Assembly (NCBI RefSeq): GCF_029168945.1
Contig: NC_083603.1
Span: 16,182,001 to 16,246,000, forward strand
DNA from: Cannabis sativa
Taxonomy: Eukaryota; Streptophyta; Magnoliopsida; Rosales; Cannabaceae
DNA length: 64,000 bases
Reading direction: 5' to 3'
Translations under genes and position numbers: made by a program
Part shown: positions 12,431 to 22,999 of the stretch, one piece after another
Position numbering within the stretch: the first letter of the stretch is position 1
Layout: every line of letters begins with the position of its first letter
Notes under the pieces: generated by a model
What the model was told of the DNA's origin: nothing
The model's input: the letters and a program-made list of their open reading frames with translations, nothing else
Database searches by the model: none

Positions 12431-12750
12431 TTTTTAATTTTTTTTTTTTTTTAGAAAAAGCGTTTATATCATAGATTCAAAGCAAGTTAGACCTCTCAGT
12501 CATTACAAAATAGAGTTTCCGGTTGAGAAGAGACCGGGAGAGACCCAAATACCTGATGAGTAAAAGCCTATCTAGCCACATTATGAGCGGAAAAATTACA
12601 AGTTCTACTAACATAAGAAAAACAACAACTACTAAAGGAGGGAGATGACTTAGTACAAAATGAGATATAGTTCTCTATTGCCCAACGAGACCCCTTCCCA
12701 TTGATAGCGTCGATAACCACTGAGATGGGCGAGACACGTGTACTTCCCAA
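12430..12750 (-). pseudogene. 3' end of a LINE (RNase H-like domain) with poly(A)
   Basis: On the minus strand 12750-12568 reads VIDAINGKGSRWAIENYISF ... FSYVSRTCNFSAHNVAR. This is the C-terminal signature of the RNase H-like domain that ends plant LINE ORF2 and related RVT_3 proteins. It is followed by an A-rich run (seen as a T-run at about 12,431-12,453), as expected for a 5'-truncated non-LTR retrotransposon. No TSD was resolved. Confidence 0.65.
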
Positions 12751-13003
12751 TGTCCAAGAACAACTGAGATGGGCCCATTCACAGGCCCAATGGGTCAGTC
12801 AACAACAAATTCGGACCGCAACCTCGAGTCCAATTACAATCTAATAGGAATCATGGTAAGGTCGGACCTTTTGGTCTCGGAAGGGCGACTAGTCCAGAGA
12901 AAGACATGTTCAGCCGAGTATATCCAAATACCCTCGTGGGGTGATTTGGGAAGTGTAGCTGGAGAGTTAATCGGGAGCAATCCTACGTGGTGCTTTACTG
13001 ATA
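12751..13003. other. Unassigned interval, left half of a hAT empty site
   Basis: Moderate-GC DNA without a convincing gene. It is continuous with the sequence from 14,891 if the hAT element and one target duplication are removed. It may be part of an older LTR, but I cannot place it in a family. Confidence 0.4.
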
Positions 13004-13011
13004 CTAGAGCC

Positions 13012-14882
13012 TAGCGGTGTGCATGGGTTGGGTTGGCCGAGTTGAGGCTATTTTAGTGGGCCAACCCAATGAGATCGGCCTATTAAATTCTAACACATTC
13101 ATATCAAGTTTTGATTTTAATCCAACCCATTATTGATCGGGTTGGGTTATAACCCTTAATTTTTTGCAATTAAAATTTCCCAATTAAAAAAAAAAAATGA
13201 GTTGAATGATTAAATAAATATAAAGTTCAGGCAAAGTCATAAAAAATTCAAACATCAAAAATAAATTATTACAGTCATCCAAATTCAAAATAAGTATTAA
13301 AATTAGTTAAGTTGTCTAAAATAATTACCAACTTAAAATAAAATCGATGTTCTTCTACGTAGACATCAATTAACAGTGTCAATAGTCTTCACTTTGTTGA
13401 TGCTTTGACCTTTACTTTATTGCCTACAATTCAAAAACTAAGTTACTCAAATTATTTAAATTAAATTAGCATAATAAAATAAAATTATTAATTTATAAAA
13501 CAATCATTATAAAAAAAATTATACCTTCTTCAACATGCGTCTCCATTACATCTATAAATATACCAAAACCAACAACAAAGCAACCACATAGATTAAAGAG
13601 ACACCAAGTAACTAGCATTATTACATAATGTATCCATAAACAAACTTATGTATCACAACATATGATACAATTTTATTTTTTACTCAAATCAAAGAAGCAT
13701 TATTACGTAGTGTTAGTAACTAAATAAAATTATAATATGGAGAGTAAAACATATGCTATATATATATATATGCATTATTATAGTAGCAAATTACATTAGT
13801 CAAAATTTATATTCAAAACAACAGTAGTTAAGAATCAGTTTATATTCAAATTAATTTTTATTTAAATTATAATCAGCATATTATTCAAAGATCATAGCAA
13901 AAACTTACAGTAAAAAAAAATAACCAAATAATACATAAAAAAAAATAAAAAAAATATGTAGTCTAAAGAAATATTATATTTATCAGAAAAAATAAGGATG
14001 AGATATGAAGAAAATGGCAAAGTCCAAAGAAATGAAGATCTCACTTTGGGGATTTCTCGATGAAATCCATAAGAACCGGAGACACTCAATATTAAAATAT
14101 AAATACATACATTTATAAACTTATGCAGTTGGGCCTACGAAGGTTGGCCTGAGTAGAAAAGAGACACCACAATAAAGATGGAGCCCATAGGAGAACATAC
14201 ATACATACATGAACTAGAACACATTCAGAGAAAAAAAAAAAACAAAATTGATTTCATGTTCTTCAAAATCACACTCATCCCCATTCTTCATTGTATTAAA
14301 AATCAAACTAACCTCTAATTCAAATCCAGATAAAGCTCATGGCATTCATCAATTTAAATCTAAATAAATCCATACCTGGACGGTGGAGTGTGGTGGTGGC
14401 TGATGCGGCACGGTGGGAGAACATGGCTGGTGCATGGTGGCCTGGGTGCACGACTGATGGCCTGGGCGCACGGCTGGTGGTGGCTTGAGCGCACGGCTGC
14501 TAAGGCGAGGTTGACTGAGACGGTTTTCTTTTTTTTTTTTTTGGAGAAATTTTTGTGGCTGCTGCTTTGTGTGTTAGGGTTGAATAGAGAGAAAAGAAAA
14601 TGAAATAATTAATTAGGGTTAGGGTTTTTTTATTTGGGCTGGGCTGGTGTATATATATATATGTAATTTTTTTTTTTTTTTTTTTGCTTGGGCTGGGCTG
14701 AACGGTTCGGTTTGGGTTCATTGGGTTAGAAAAACCCCAGGCCGAAATCAACCCTATAGCAGCAGGTTAGAGTTTTATCAACCCATATGTATTTTAGCCC
14801 ATAAAAAATGACCATGTTTCGGCCCATTTCGGGTTGGGTTGGCCGGGTCGGTCGACTCATTTTCAACCCATGCTCAGCCCTA
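13012..14882. mobile_element. Non-autonomous hAT DNA transposon (1,871 bp)
   Basis: Terminal inverted repeats: the left end is TAGCGGTGTGCATGGGTTG and the right end, reverse-complemented, is TAGGGCTGAGCATGGGTTG. Flanked by a perfect 8-bp duplication ctagagcc (13004-13011 and 14883-14890), the hAT hallmark. Subterminal GGGTTGGGTTGG and GGCCGGGTCGG motifs occur near both ends. The interior is AT-rich with poly-A/T runs and a GC-rich patch (14,390-14,510). I see no transposase frame. Confidence 0.9.
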
Positions 14883-14890
14883 CTAGAGCC

Positions 14891-15560
14891 CACAAAATCA
14901 AGGGTTCATTTCCTGTGTTAGACCTGGGAAAATGCACACAGCACTAAAAGGGACATGTTGGTTTTATGATACATCGTATTGTTAATTATCATTGTACCAT
15001 ATTTTAATGGATCTCTAAATGTGTGTACATTAAATCAAAACATAAAATACTAGTTTAGAATATATACTTCTTGAAGGCTATTAGGGTATCCTCGAAACTT
15101 CTCGTATTTTGTATCCCTTAATCCAAATAATAGAATTTGAACTCACACAAGTGTCTTCCAAATCGATCATCACACACAAGGAATAATGTTGGCTATAGGA
15201 TAAAGTGTATAGATTTGTTCTTGTTGAGTTCTCAACACATGAGCAAGAGCCATTGAGAGAAAAAATGTTAACTTTCTTTACTCTTTATACTTTGAAAATA
15301 TATATGTCAAAGTAAGTGTTGTGATTTCTCAAATCAGACTTCTATTTATAGTAGTTAATAACCCTTTAATTAAATCATATTTGGTTATTTAAATAAATAA
15401 ATATCTTATAACTGAATTCGGTTAGTGATATTTATGAGAGAATCTCTCAACTATTTGAGAGAATATCTCAACAATTTTGAAATATCTATAACCACTTTTC
15501 AAATTCGAATATTTATCTAATTTAATTAATTAATCTAAAAATATGCTATATGTTAGGCAC
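14891..15560. other. Unassigned AT-rich repeat-like sequence
   Basis: No gene is supported. The text resembles degenerated LTR or untranslated retroelement sequence, but I find no ends or domains. Confidence 0.35.
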
Positions 15561-15574
15561 CTACCCTTGTCTAT

Positions 15575-15665
15575 TTAGGACAATGTTGGTGTCTTTTGTC
15601 CTAACAACTTTTGTCTCAATAAATCTTGTCCTGACAAATTTTGTCTTAACAATTTTTATCTTTTC
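15575..15665. repeat. Degenerate ~16-bp tandem motif
   Basis: Four successive variants of ttttgtcctaacaa (for example cttttgtcctaacaact, cttgtcctgacaaattt, ttgtcttaacaattt) run head to tail. Confidence 0.6.
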
Positions 15666-15929
15666 CCTAATTAATTAATTTAAAAAATTACTTATTTATT
15701 ACAAAAATAAACAATTACTATTTTGCCCATTCAAAATAGATTTTTTCGAACGATGTTGTATAATTTTTTATCCCTACCCTTGACAGTATTTCAAGGTGGC
15801 GATTTGAGATCCTTGGACCTATAATTCTAAGCTCCAATAAATTAGATTATTTATCGAGTCTCATCAACTAAATAATTTTGTTTATTAATTCCATGATTAC
15901 TCTACAAAATAGAAAGTACTTTCACTTAA

Positions 15930-16480
15930 AATACAATAACTCTCTCAATTCTCATCCATTTTTAATGATCTATATATGGTTTTAAAGGTTATTCGATTTT
16001 CCATAAGTTTTATGAAGAAACTTTTTGTTATTTCGAAGTCATACTATGTCAAAAAGTTAGTTTTTTTAAATATCATGTGATTCGTTTCTAGAATCTTGTT
16101 CTTACAAAACGGTATTGGTAAAATTGTAATATCTCTTTGAATATAATTCCAATTTCAAAGATTTTAGTATCATTGGAAAGGTAATTTAATTTCCTAAAAC
16201 TTTGATGAAGATGTTATCTTCTAGTTCTGAACCATTCAATGTCAAAAGTTTGTATTTTTGCTAAGTCGTGTAATTTGTTACTCCATATTCCTTCTCAGAA
16301 ATAGTTTCAGTAAAACAATCATAACGCCCTCAGTTTTAATCTATTTTTAATGATCTTTATATCATTGGAAAGATAATGAAATTTCCTATAATTTTTATGC
16401 AGGCAACTTTCACTGAATTAGTATAGTTCTTGGTCAAAAATAGTGATCTTTCTACAGTACTGTAAGAGTACGAATTTTAA
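15930..16480. repeat. Three diverged ~180-bp tandem units
   Basis: Recurring blocks share 'ttttaatgatctttatatcattggaaag' type wording (broken here into variants), then a 'taatgaaatttcctataattttatg' variant, then 'tatgtcaaaaagtta' or 'aatgtcaaaag'. The units start near 15,935, 16,120 and 16,315. This pattern is common inside plant gypsy LTRs. Confidence 0.55.
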
Positions 16481-16544
16481 TGTTAGGGCCTTAAACCATG
16501 TGTTGTTATAGGTAGTAGTGACGAGATAACAAGTCTTAAGCAGC

Positions 16545-17512
16545 GGGATTTGAGGATCTTGTCCTCAATAAGAAAATTCATTGAGGTGCTTGGAGTAGCA
16601 AGAAGGTGTTCTTAACAACTGAGGTAAGAAGAGTGGACATCTGTGCACAGGGTGTATGTTGAAACATACAACTGTATTATGGGTTTGTATTTACATGTTT
16701 TATTCTATGGTAGATTGTTGTTTTATGCTAATGTTATTAATGTGTGATAGTGAAAAGGCTTTTGACTGTTTGTGTGAGAATAATACTTATAAGATAGGTT
16801 TTCTGCTGCTGGTGTGAGCATAGCACTGCAGGATATATTTTTGGCTGCTTATATGGGTTTACTTGCAGGTTATCCTATCATGGGTGAGTACAACTTGTGA
16901 TAAGGGATTGCTCAATTGGATGCCGAGTGTGAGAACAGCACAAGGCAGGACAAGTAACACTTCATATCTGATCAACATGAGTGGGAGTAGATTATCGTAT
17001 GTGAGGACAATGTGCGATAGGATACTATGTGTTTTGTGTGTGAGTATAGCATGCATTAAGATTATACTGTGATATGATGTTGTATTATATGTGAGAATAA
17101 TATGTGATATGACATGTTGTTATATGTATGCAAGTATGGTATGAATTGATTTGATGTTGTGATATTGTTATACTTATGACTATGTTATCTAGTTGGGGGG
17201 TTATGTCCTACATAGCTCTTCTTACTGGGCGTGAGCTCACGGGTACTCTGTGTGCAGGTAAAGACAAAACTAAACAGTGAGGATGGCGAGCTCGAGGCAT
17301 GGATTACATGTTAGGGGATTGTCACGATGTTTTGGTTTAAAAATATTTCATTAAAGATTATGATTCAAATAGTTTTTGTAAAGCTTTATATTTTAAGGTT
17401 ATGAATAAATAAATGTTTTGTTTTAAAAATAATGAGATCTCATGCTTAGTTATTTTTCATTAAATAAGTCTTTTATTGTCTTTATCTTAAATGGTTTTAA
17501 ACGGACTAGCTA
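16545..17512. repeat. LTR-like repeat, copy 1 (same family as 61.4-63.2 kb)
   Basis: Shares long near-identical stretches with 62,393-63,213, for example ggtaagaagagtggacatct, gtgcacagggtgtatgtt, ggttatgtcctacatagctc, ttcttactgggcgt and gagctcacgggtactctgtg. It lacks the terminal ggggtgttaca of the second copy and is cut at about 17,512-17,526 against Tat pol. No coding content. Probably part of a Ty3/gypsy LTR. Confidence 0.7.
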
Positions 17513-17519
17513 GTGTGAC

Positions 17520-17883
17520 GTGCAAAGCTTGACCGGGAAGGTAGTTATCCTGAGTCGCTTCATCTCTCGCTCCACCGATAAGTGCATCCCATTCTTCAAC
17601 ATCTTGAAAAAATGCTAAAAGTTTGAGTGGACGAAAGACTGTGAGGAAGCGTTTAAGAAGTTAAAAGAGCACATGGCCAAGCCACCGGTATTGTCCAACC
17701 CGTTCACGGGGAAGACCTGTACCTATACCTATACCTATACCTAGTCATCTCCGATAATACAGTCAGTGCAACATTGGTTAGGAAAGAGGAAAAGGTTCAA
17801 CATTCAGTATATTACGTCAGCAAACGTATGATAGGGGCAGAAGTCCGATATCCTATGATTGAAAAGTTAGCCTTCTGTCTCCT
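17520..17883 (+). pseudogene. Tat-lineage Ty3/gypsy pol, RT-RNase H fragment (left part)
   Basis: In shifting frames it reads SRFISRSTDKCIPFFNILKK, EWTKDCEEAFKKLKEHMAKP, VLSNPFTGK, then YLVISDNTVSATLVRKEEK and SVYYVSKRMIGAEVRYPMIE. This is the connection and RNase H region of plant Ty3/gypsy pol. It stops exactly where the Athila-type element inserted and continues at 28,587. A short (acctat)4 run at 17,717-17,742 disrupts the frame. Confidence 0.85.
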
Positions 17884-19769
17884 TGATAACTCTAGGAATT
17901 AGAGTTATTTTCACATTTTTTTAAACTAAAATTGGTTTAGTTCTTAAGTTTTTTTTATTAATTTAGTAAGCTTTTAATTATTTTTGAATTTATTAGCTTT
18001 ATTGTAATTTTATATGTTTTTGTGTGTTTTTATAATTATTTTATTATAATATGTTATGTAGTATTTATTTTAATTTTATTTTAGTTTTCTAATTAATTTT
18101 ATGAATCTTTAGGTGTATTTGGTGGATAAAGTATGGATTAATTTGAAGAAGATGTGAAGAAATTGGGGTCAAAATGCAATTTTAAAAGCAAAATCAAATC
18201 AGCCCAAGAAGAAGTCCCACTCTCGGTCAACTCCTTGACCAATCTGAGTCGTCTGTGAATCGATCTAAGGGCTCCCATCCACGCGTGAGATCCACCCGAC
18301 CAAGGAGCAAGTGAAGCTCCAGCCAGCTGCCGCGTGGGACCCGCACGCAGCATCTTGTCCCCCACTCTTCCTTCCGCCAGCTGGCCTGCGTGGTCCCCAG
18401 CCCGTCAGTTTTCCCAGCCAACTAGAAGGCGCCACGCGAGCCCAGTCAGCCTCCTCCTCCAATCCTAGCTCGCCAGCTGCCACCTGCAGAAGAAAAAATT
18501 GGCTGTTAATTGTATTGCACACATCCAAAAATCACACCAACAAAAGGCCAAAATCCTTATTTTTCTCAAATACTTTACACCTAAATATCCATTTTATCTT
18601 TCCAATTTATTTCACCTAAATAAACATTCCCATTTTATTTTTACCCATCTTTTCACTATTTTTCCATCCAAACAAATATTTATTTTTTCCAATACTCTTA
18701 CACATACTCTATTTATCCATTCTCTTCCCAACACTAATTAAATTAATCATTTTATTTATTTTATTTTGATTAATTTAATTCTCTAATTTTGCCTATAAAT
18801 ATGGTGTTGGAAGACCATTTCAAAACACATCTCTTCACCCTCCTAAACACCTCTTCAACCCAAAACACTTCTCCATTCCACACTCTTCATTTTTACCATT
18901 TTCTTTCTACCATTTTTACACTTTGAAGAGCATGTCAAGTATGTTTATCTTTTGTAATTTTTATCTAGTTATGAGCTTCTAATCTTTTTTCAAGATTATT
19001 AAGATGATGATGAAGCAAAATGTAACTAGATAGTGTTTATGTTTGTATGTTGATTTCCCATTTGTGCTATAAAGTTCATGGATTTTTTTATCAAAAATAT
19101 GTCTTTTTGATCTTCAATATCATGTATTTTTGATTGTTAAAGCATATTTCTACTTAGTTCTTCATTATGCAAAAATATAATACTCTTTGATTAAATGTCT
19201 TTCATTAAATTGTTTACATCTAATTCTTAGAATATAAGTGTTATATTTTGCCTAAACATAGTTTCTTTGATTTTGTGTAGTTTCATTAAATTGTAACACA
19301 TTTAATGCTTAGAAATTATACATTTTATAAGTGAAGAAAAATCTTACCTTTTTGAAAATAACTTGTACTTAAATGAAAAATATATTTTAGAAAATATGGT
19401 AAGATTTATTTCAACTATATCTAAAACTTGGGAATCAATATACTTATAAATATTATTGAACTTGCATTTTGTGGATTCTAATATCTTAATAATCTTATTT
19501 TACACATCTTATTTGAAAATCATTTTCATACTCACTCATCTTTAATCTTAAGTAATTTAGTTACTTGTCTTTTATTTTATTTTGCAAAACTAAAATCCCA
19601 TCAAATATTTGGAGCTAGGTTAGAATATTCTTACTTTGTTTGAAATAATTTCTTTTGATGTTAGTCAACTCCCATGGGTTCGACCTTGCACTTACATGAA
19701 CACTATATTCCGAAACGATTCGTGCACTTGCGAGTATAAATATTAAAACACTCACTTTTGAGGACAACA
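17884..19769 (+). repeat. 5' LTR of the Athila-type element (1,886 bp)
   Basis: Begins TGATAACTCTAGGAATTAGAG and ends CGAGGACAACA-like (here TTTTGAGGACAACA). A TATA box (gcctataaatatgg) lies near 18,790, downstream of a GC-rich block at 18,160-18,490. The reading frames inside are LTR sequence repeated at 26.9-27.6 kb and are not genes. Confidence 0.94.
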
Positions 19770-19774
19770 AGTTT

Positions 19775-19793
19775 TTTGCGCCGTTGCCGGGGA
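19775..19793 (+). other. Primer-binding site of the Athila-type element
   Basis: tttgcgccgttgccgggga, five bases after the LTR. It resembles the TGGCGCCGTTGCCGGGGA site, which I believe matches an Asp-type tRNA, with a mismatch at the second position. Confidence 0.75.
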
Positions 19794-20517
19794 GTTGCTA
19801 GAAAGAAACGATCTTTCTACAAGGTAAGTAATACTCTTCTACTAGTTATTTTTTTATTTTCTCATTTTCGTCAAAAAAAAAAAGTTAAAAAAAAATATAT
19901 CGAAAAAAAAAAGTTGAAAAAAAAGGGAAGTTATACATATATATTGTTATATATTATATATTATATATTATACTATATATACATATTTATTGGTAGTTGA
20001 TGGCATCTTGTGCCTCCTAAAATCTTATTATTGCTACTAATATTACTACTACTACTACTATTATTATTATAGTTAGTTGATGGCATTTTGTGCCTCCTAA
20101 CTTTAATATAACTATCTATCATTATTATTGTCATTTTTTTTTATTTATATTTATTTAGTTGTAATTTTATTTACTTTGCTTAAGAAAGTACTTGAAAAAA
20201 AATTAAAAACAAAGCTTGTTCTTTCAACATAAGCAATTTTTGCTTAAAGGAAATTTGGCAAAGTTCCCATCCACACTTCATAATTAACCCCGGGGAGTTG
20301 TTATTAAGTTGTGAGTAAGTGGAATCAAATAGGCCTAGGAACAAGTCAAACCAAAAAAATTGAAAATTAAAATTTACAAAAAAAAAAATCATAATCTCTT
20401 TGTGTTATAAGTATGCTCTGTGGTTGCGGTTTATAACTGATCTTCCACATCAGAAATTTGTCTTCTTGAGATTATTTTGTGTTACTTGGTGTTTCTTTGC
20501 GAAATTTGTGACATTGC
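19794..20517 (+). other. Untranslated leader of the Athila-type element
   Basis: No coding potential is supported. It holds A-runs, an AT microsatellite (about 19,935-19,990) and a (act)n/(att)n microsatellite (about 20,035-20,075). The phrase ttgatggcat(c/t)ttgtgcctcctaa occurs twice, at 19,997 and 20,077. Confidence 0.7.
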
Positions 20518-21588
20518 ATGCATCATTGGCAACGTGATTCTAAAAATCGTTTGGTAAAAAGAGTAGTAACTTTAGGTGAAATTGAAAGTGTTTTTGAAAA
20601 ATTAAGCATAATGGAACAAGAACCTAATATTGCGCAAGAAAAAACGCTACTTGAATATTTTTCACCTATTTCATCTAATGCTCCATCATGCATTGTTTTG
20701 CCTACTACTAATGCCACTCATTTTGAACTTAAACCATCCATCATTCAATTGTTGCCTTCTTTTTATGGTTTAGAAAGAGAAGATCCTTATATGCATGTAA
20801 AAGATTTCTTAGAAATTTGCTCAACTTTTCATTTTCAAAATTTTTCGGATGAATCGGTTAAGCTTAGGTTGTTTCCTTTTTCTTTAAAAGATAAAGCCAA
20901 AGCTTGGTTAAACTCACTTCCAACCGGAACCATAACAACTTGGGATCAACTTTTTAATAAATTTCTTGCCAAATTTTTCCCCATGTCCAAAACTGATAAT
21001 TTAAGAAGAGAAATCTCCGAATTTTATCAAAAAGATAATGAAGAATTTTATGAATGTTGGGAAAGATTTAAAGATTTATTATTAAAATGTCCCCACCATG
21101 GTTTTGAAAAATGGAGACTTGTAAAATATTTTTATGATGGTTTAACCCCTTCAAACCGACAAATGATTCAATCTATGCATACCGGAAAATTTTTGAAACT
21201 ACAAGGGCAAGAGGCTTGGGAAGCTCTTGAAGAATTATCTGTTAATTCACAACAATGGAATTATTCTGAGCCTAGGTCTAGAGCAAATAATTCACCCAAA
21301 AGAGGAGGAAAATATGAAATTAAAGAAGAAACTGATTTGAGAACATCTTTTGAAAAATTAGCAAGAAAAGTAGAAGCCTTAGTCATAAGTCAAAATATGA
21401 ATTCTCATGTTCAAATTTCTAAAAAAAGATGTTTTTGCTAGTACTTGTCATAATGATCAATCATGTCCTTCTTTTCTTGAAACATTTTCCGAAGAGGCTA
21501 ATGCATTACATTCATATGGTAAACCAAATGATAGCCCATTTTCTAACACATACAATCCTAATTGGAGAAACCATCCCAATTTTTCATA
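20518..21588 (+). pseudogene. Athila-type gag, N-terminal and capsid region
   Basis: The frame 20518-21441 gives 307 residues. The gag core lies at about residues 112-210, with DKAKAWLNSLPTGTITTWDQ, FLAKFFP and the region ending VKYFYDGLTPSNRQMIQSM. A frameshift near 21,430 moves reading to another frame (CHNDQSCPSFLETFSEEANA), which ends at TAG 21,587 in a place that normally stays open. The next frame continues from 21,608. Capsid and nucleocapsid role by family; this copy is broken. Confidence 0.88.
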
Positions 21589-21607
21589 GAGACAAAACCA
21601 ACCACAA

Positions 21608-22999
21608 ATGACCCAAGGAAACCAATTCAACATGCCAAATCCGAATCATGCCCAACCAAGTCAACCTTACCCTCCACAAAGAAAGCCTTCCTTAGAAGAC
21701 ACTCTACAACAATTCATGCAATCCACCCAACAAATCATGCAAAATCAATCTCAATCCATTGCCAAACTTGAGACACAATTGGGTCAACTTGCCAATGCCG
21801 TAACTGAGAGAGAAAAAGGGAGATTTCCTAGCCAACCCATCCCAAATCCTAAAAGCCAATATGAAGTAGGAGTCCCAAGTCATAAAGAAGAAGCCAAGTC
21901 TATTTCAACACTTAGGTCCGGAAAACAAATTGCCAAACCCGATTACACACCTCAAGTTGAAAAAGACCAAAGCCAACCTCAAAGTTCCAACACAAATGAC
22001 TTGTCAAAAGATAATGATCAAATTCTTCCTTCCATTCCAAAAGCTCCTTTTCCACAAAGATTACTTCCACTCAAAAAATGCAATCAATATAGTGACATCT
22101 TAGAAGTGTTCAAACAAGTAAGTATCAACATCCCATTCTTAGATGCCATTAAACAAATTCCTGCCTACTCCAAATTCTTGAAAGACCTTTGCACTGTTAA
22201 AAGAAACACTAATGTTCCAAAAAAGGCATTTTTAACTGAACAAGTTAGCTCCATAATTCAATATAAAAGCCTTGTGAAATATAAAGATCCTGGTTGTCCA
22301 ACAATTTCATGCATCATTGGTGATCATTTTATTAACAAAGCTTTACTTGATTTAGGAGCTAGTGTGAATTTATTGCCTTATTCTGTTTATAAGCAACTTG
22401 GTCTAGGAGAATTAAAACCAACTTCTATAACACTTCAATTAGCTGATCGTTCTGTGAAAATTCCTAGAGGTATTATAGAAGATGTTTTAATTAAAGTGGA
22501 TAAGTTCTATTTTCCTGTTGATTTCATTGTTCTTGACACTCAACCTGTTGAAAATGCTCATGCTCAAATACCCATCATTTTAGGTAGACCATTTTTAGCT
22601 ACATCTAATGCAATTATCAACTGTCGTAATGGTGTATTGAAATTATCTTTTGGAAACATGACTGTTGAATTGAATGTTTTTAATGTTGCTAAATCTGTTG
22701 AGTGTGAGGAAATACATGAAGTAAACATGATTAACACGGAAAATATGTTTGAAATGGACATGAATGAATCTTTTGAAACTTATGCAAAAATGTTTGGAAT
22801 GTGTTTAAATGTTGATGATTTTATTCATGATGTCAATTCTTTGCTTGAATCTACCCCACTAATGGATACTGAAAAATGGAAAGCCAAAATTGAACCATGT
22901 ATTCCATTAGAGCATGTTGAGTCAACTCCCCGAACCACCGCAGTTAGATCTCAAACCTTTGCCCGACACTTTGAAATATGCATTTCTAGGAGAGTCTAA
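21608..22999 (+). pseudogene. Athila-type gag C-terminus and aspartic protease
   Basis: 463 residues. The first part is Gln/Pro-rich with a helical stretch (QQFMQSTQQIMQNQ, then IAKLETQLGQLANAVTERE). The protease follows around 22,310-22,600: LLDLGASVNLLPYSVYKQLG, LQLADRSVKIPRGIIEDVLI, FPVDFIVLDT, then PIILGRPFLATSNAIINC. The active-site triplet reads Asp-Leu-Gly, which I believe is usual in Athila-like proteases. No CCHC knuckle was seen. The frame is lost near 22,940. Confidence 0.88.

Noticed and set aside
18138..18528. Overlapping 60-150-residue frames in GC-rich sequence, repeated at 26,945-27,558
   Set aside because: Both lie in the Athila-type LTRs; the repetition follows from the LTR pair and frames differ between copies because of indels.
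22330..22370. Protease active site reading Asp-Leu-Gly, considered a disabling mutation
   Set aside because: I believe this triplet is usual in Athila-like proteases, so it is not evidence of damage.
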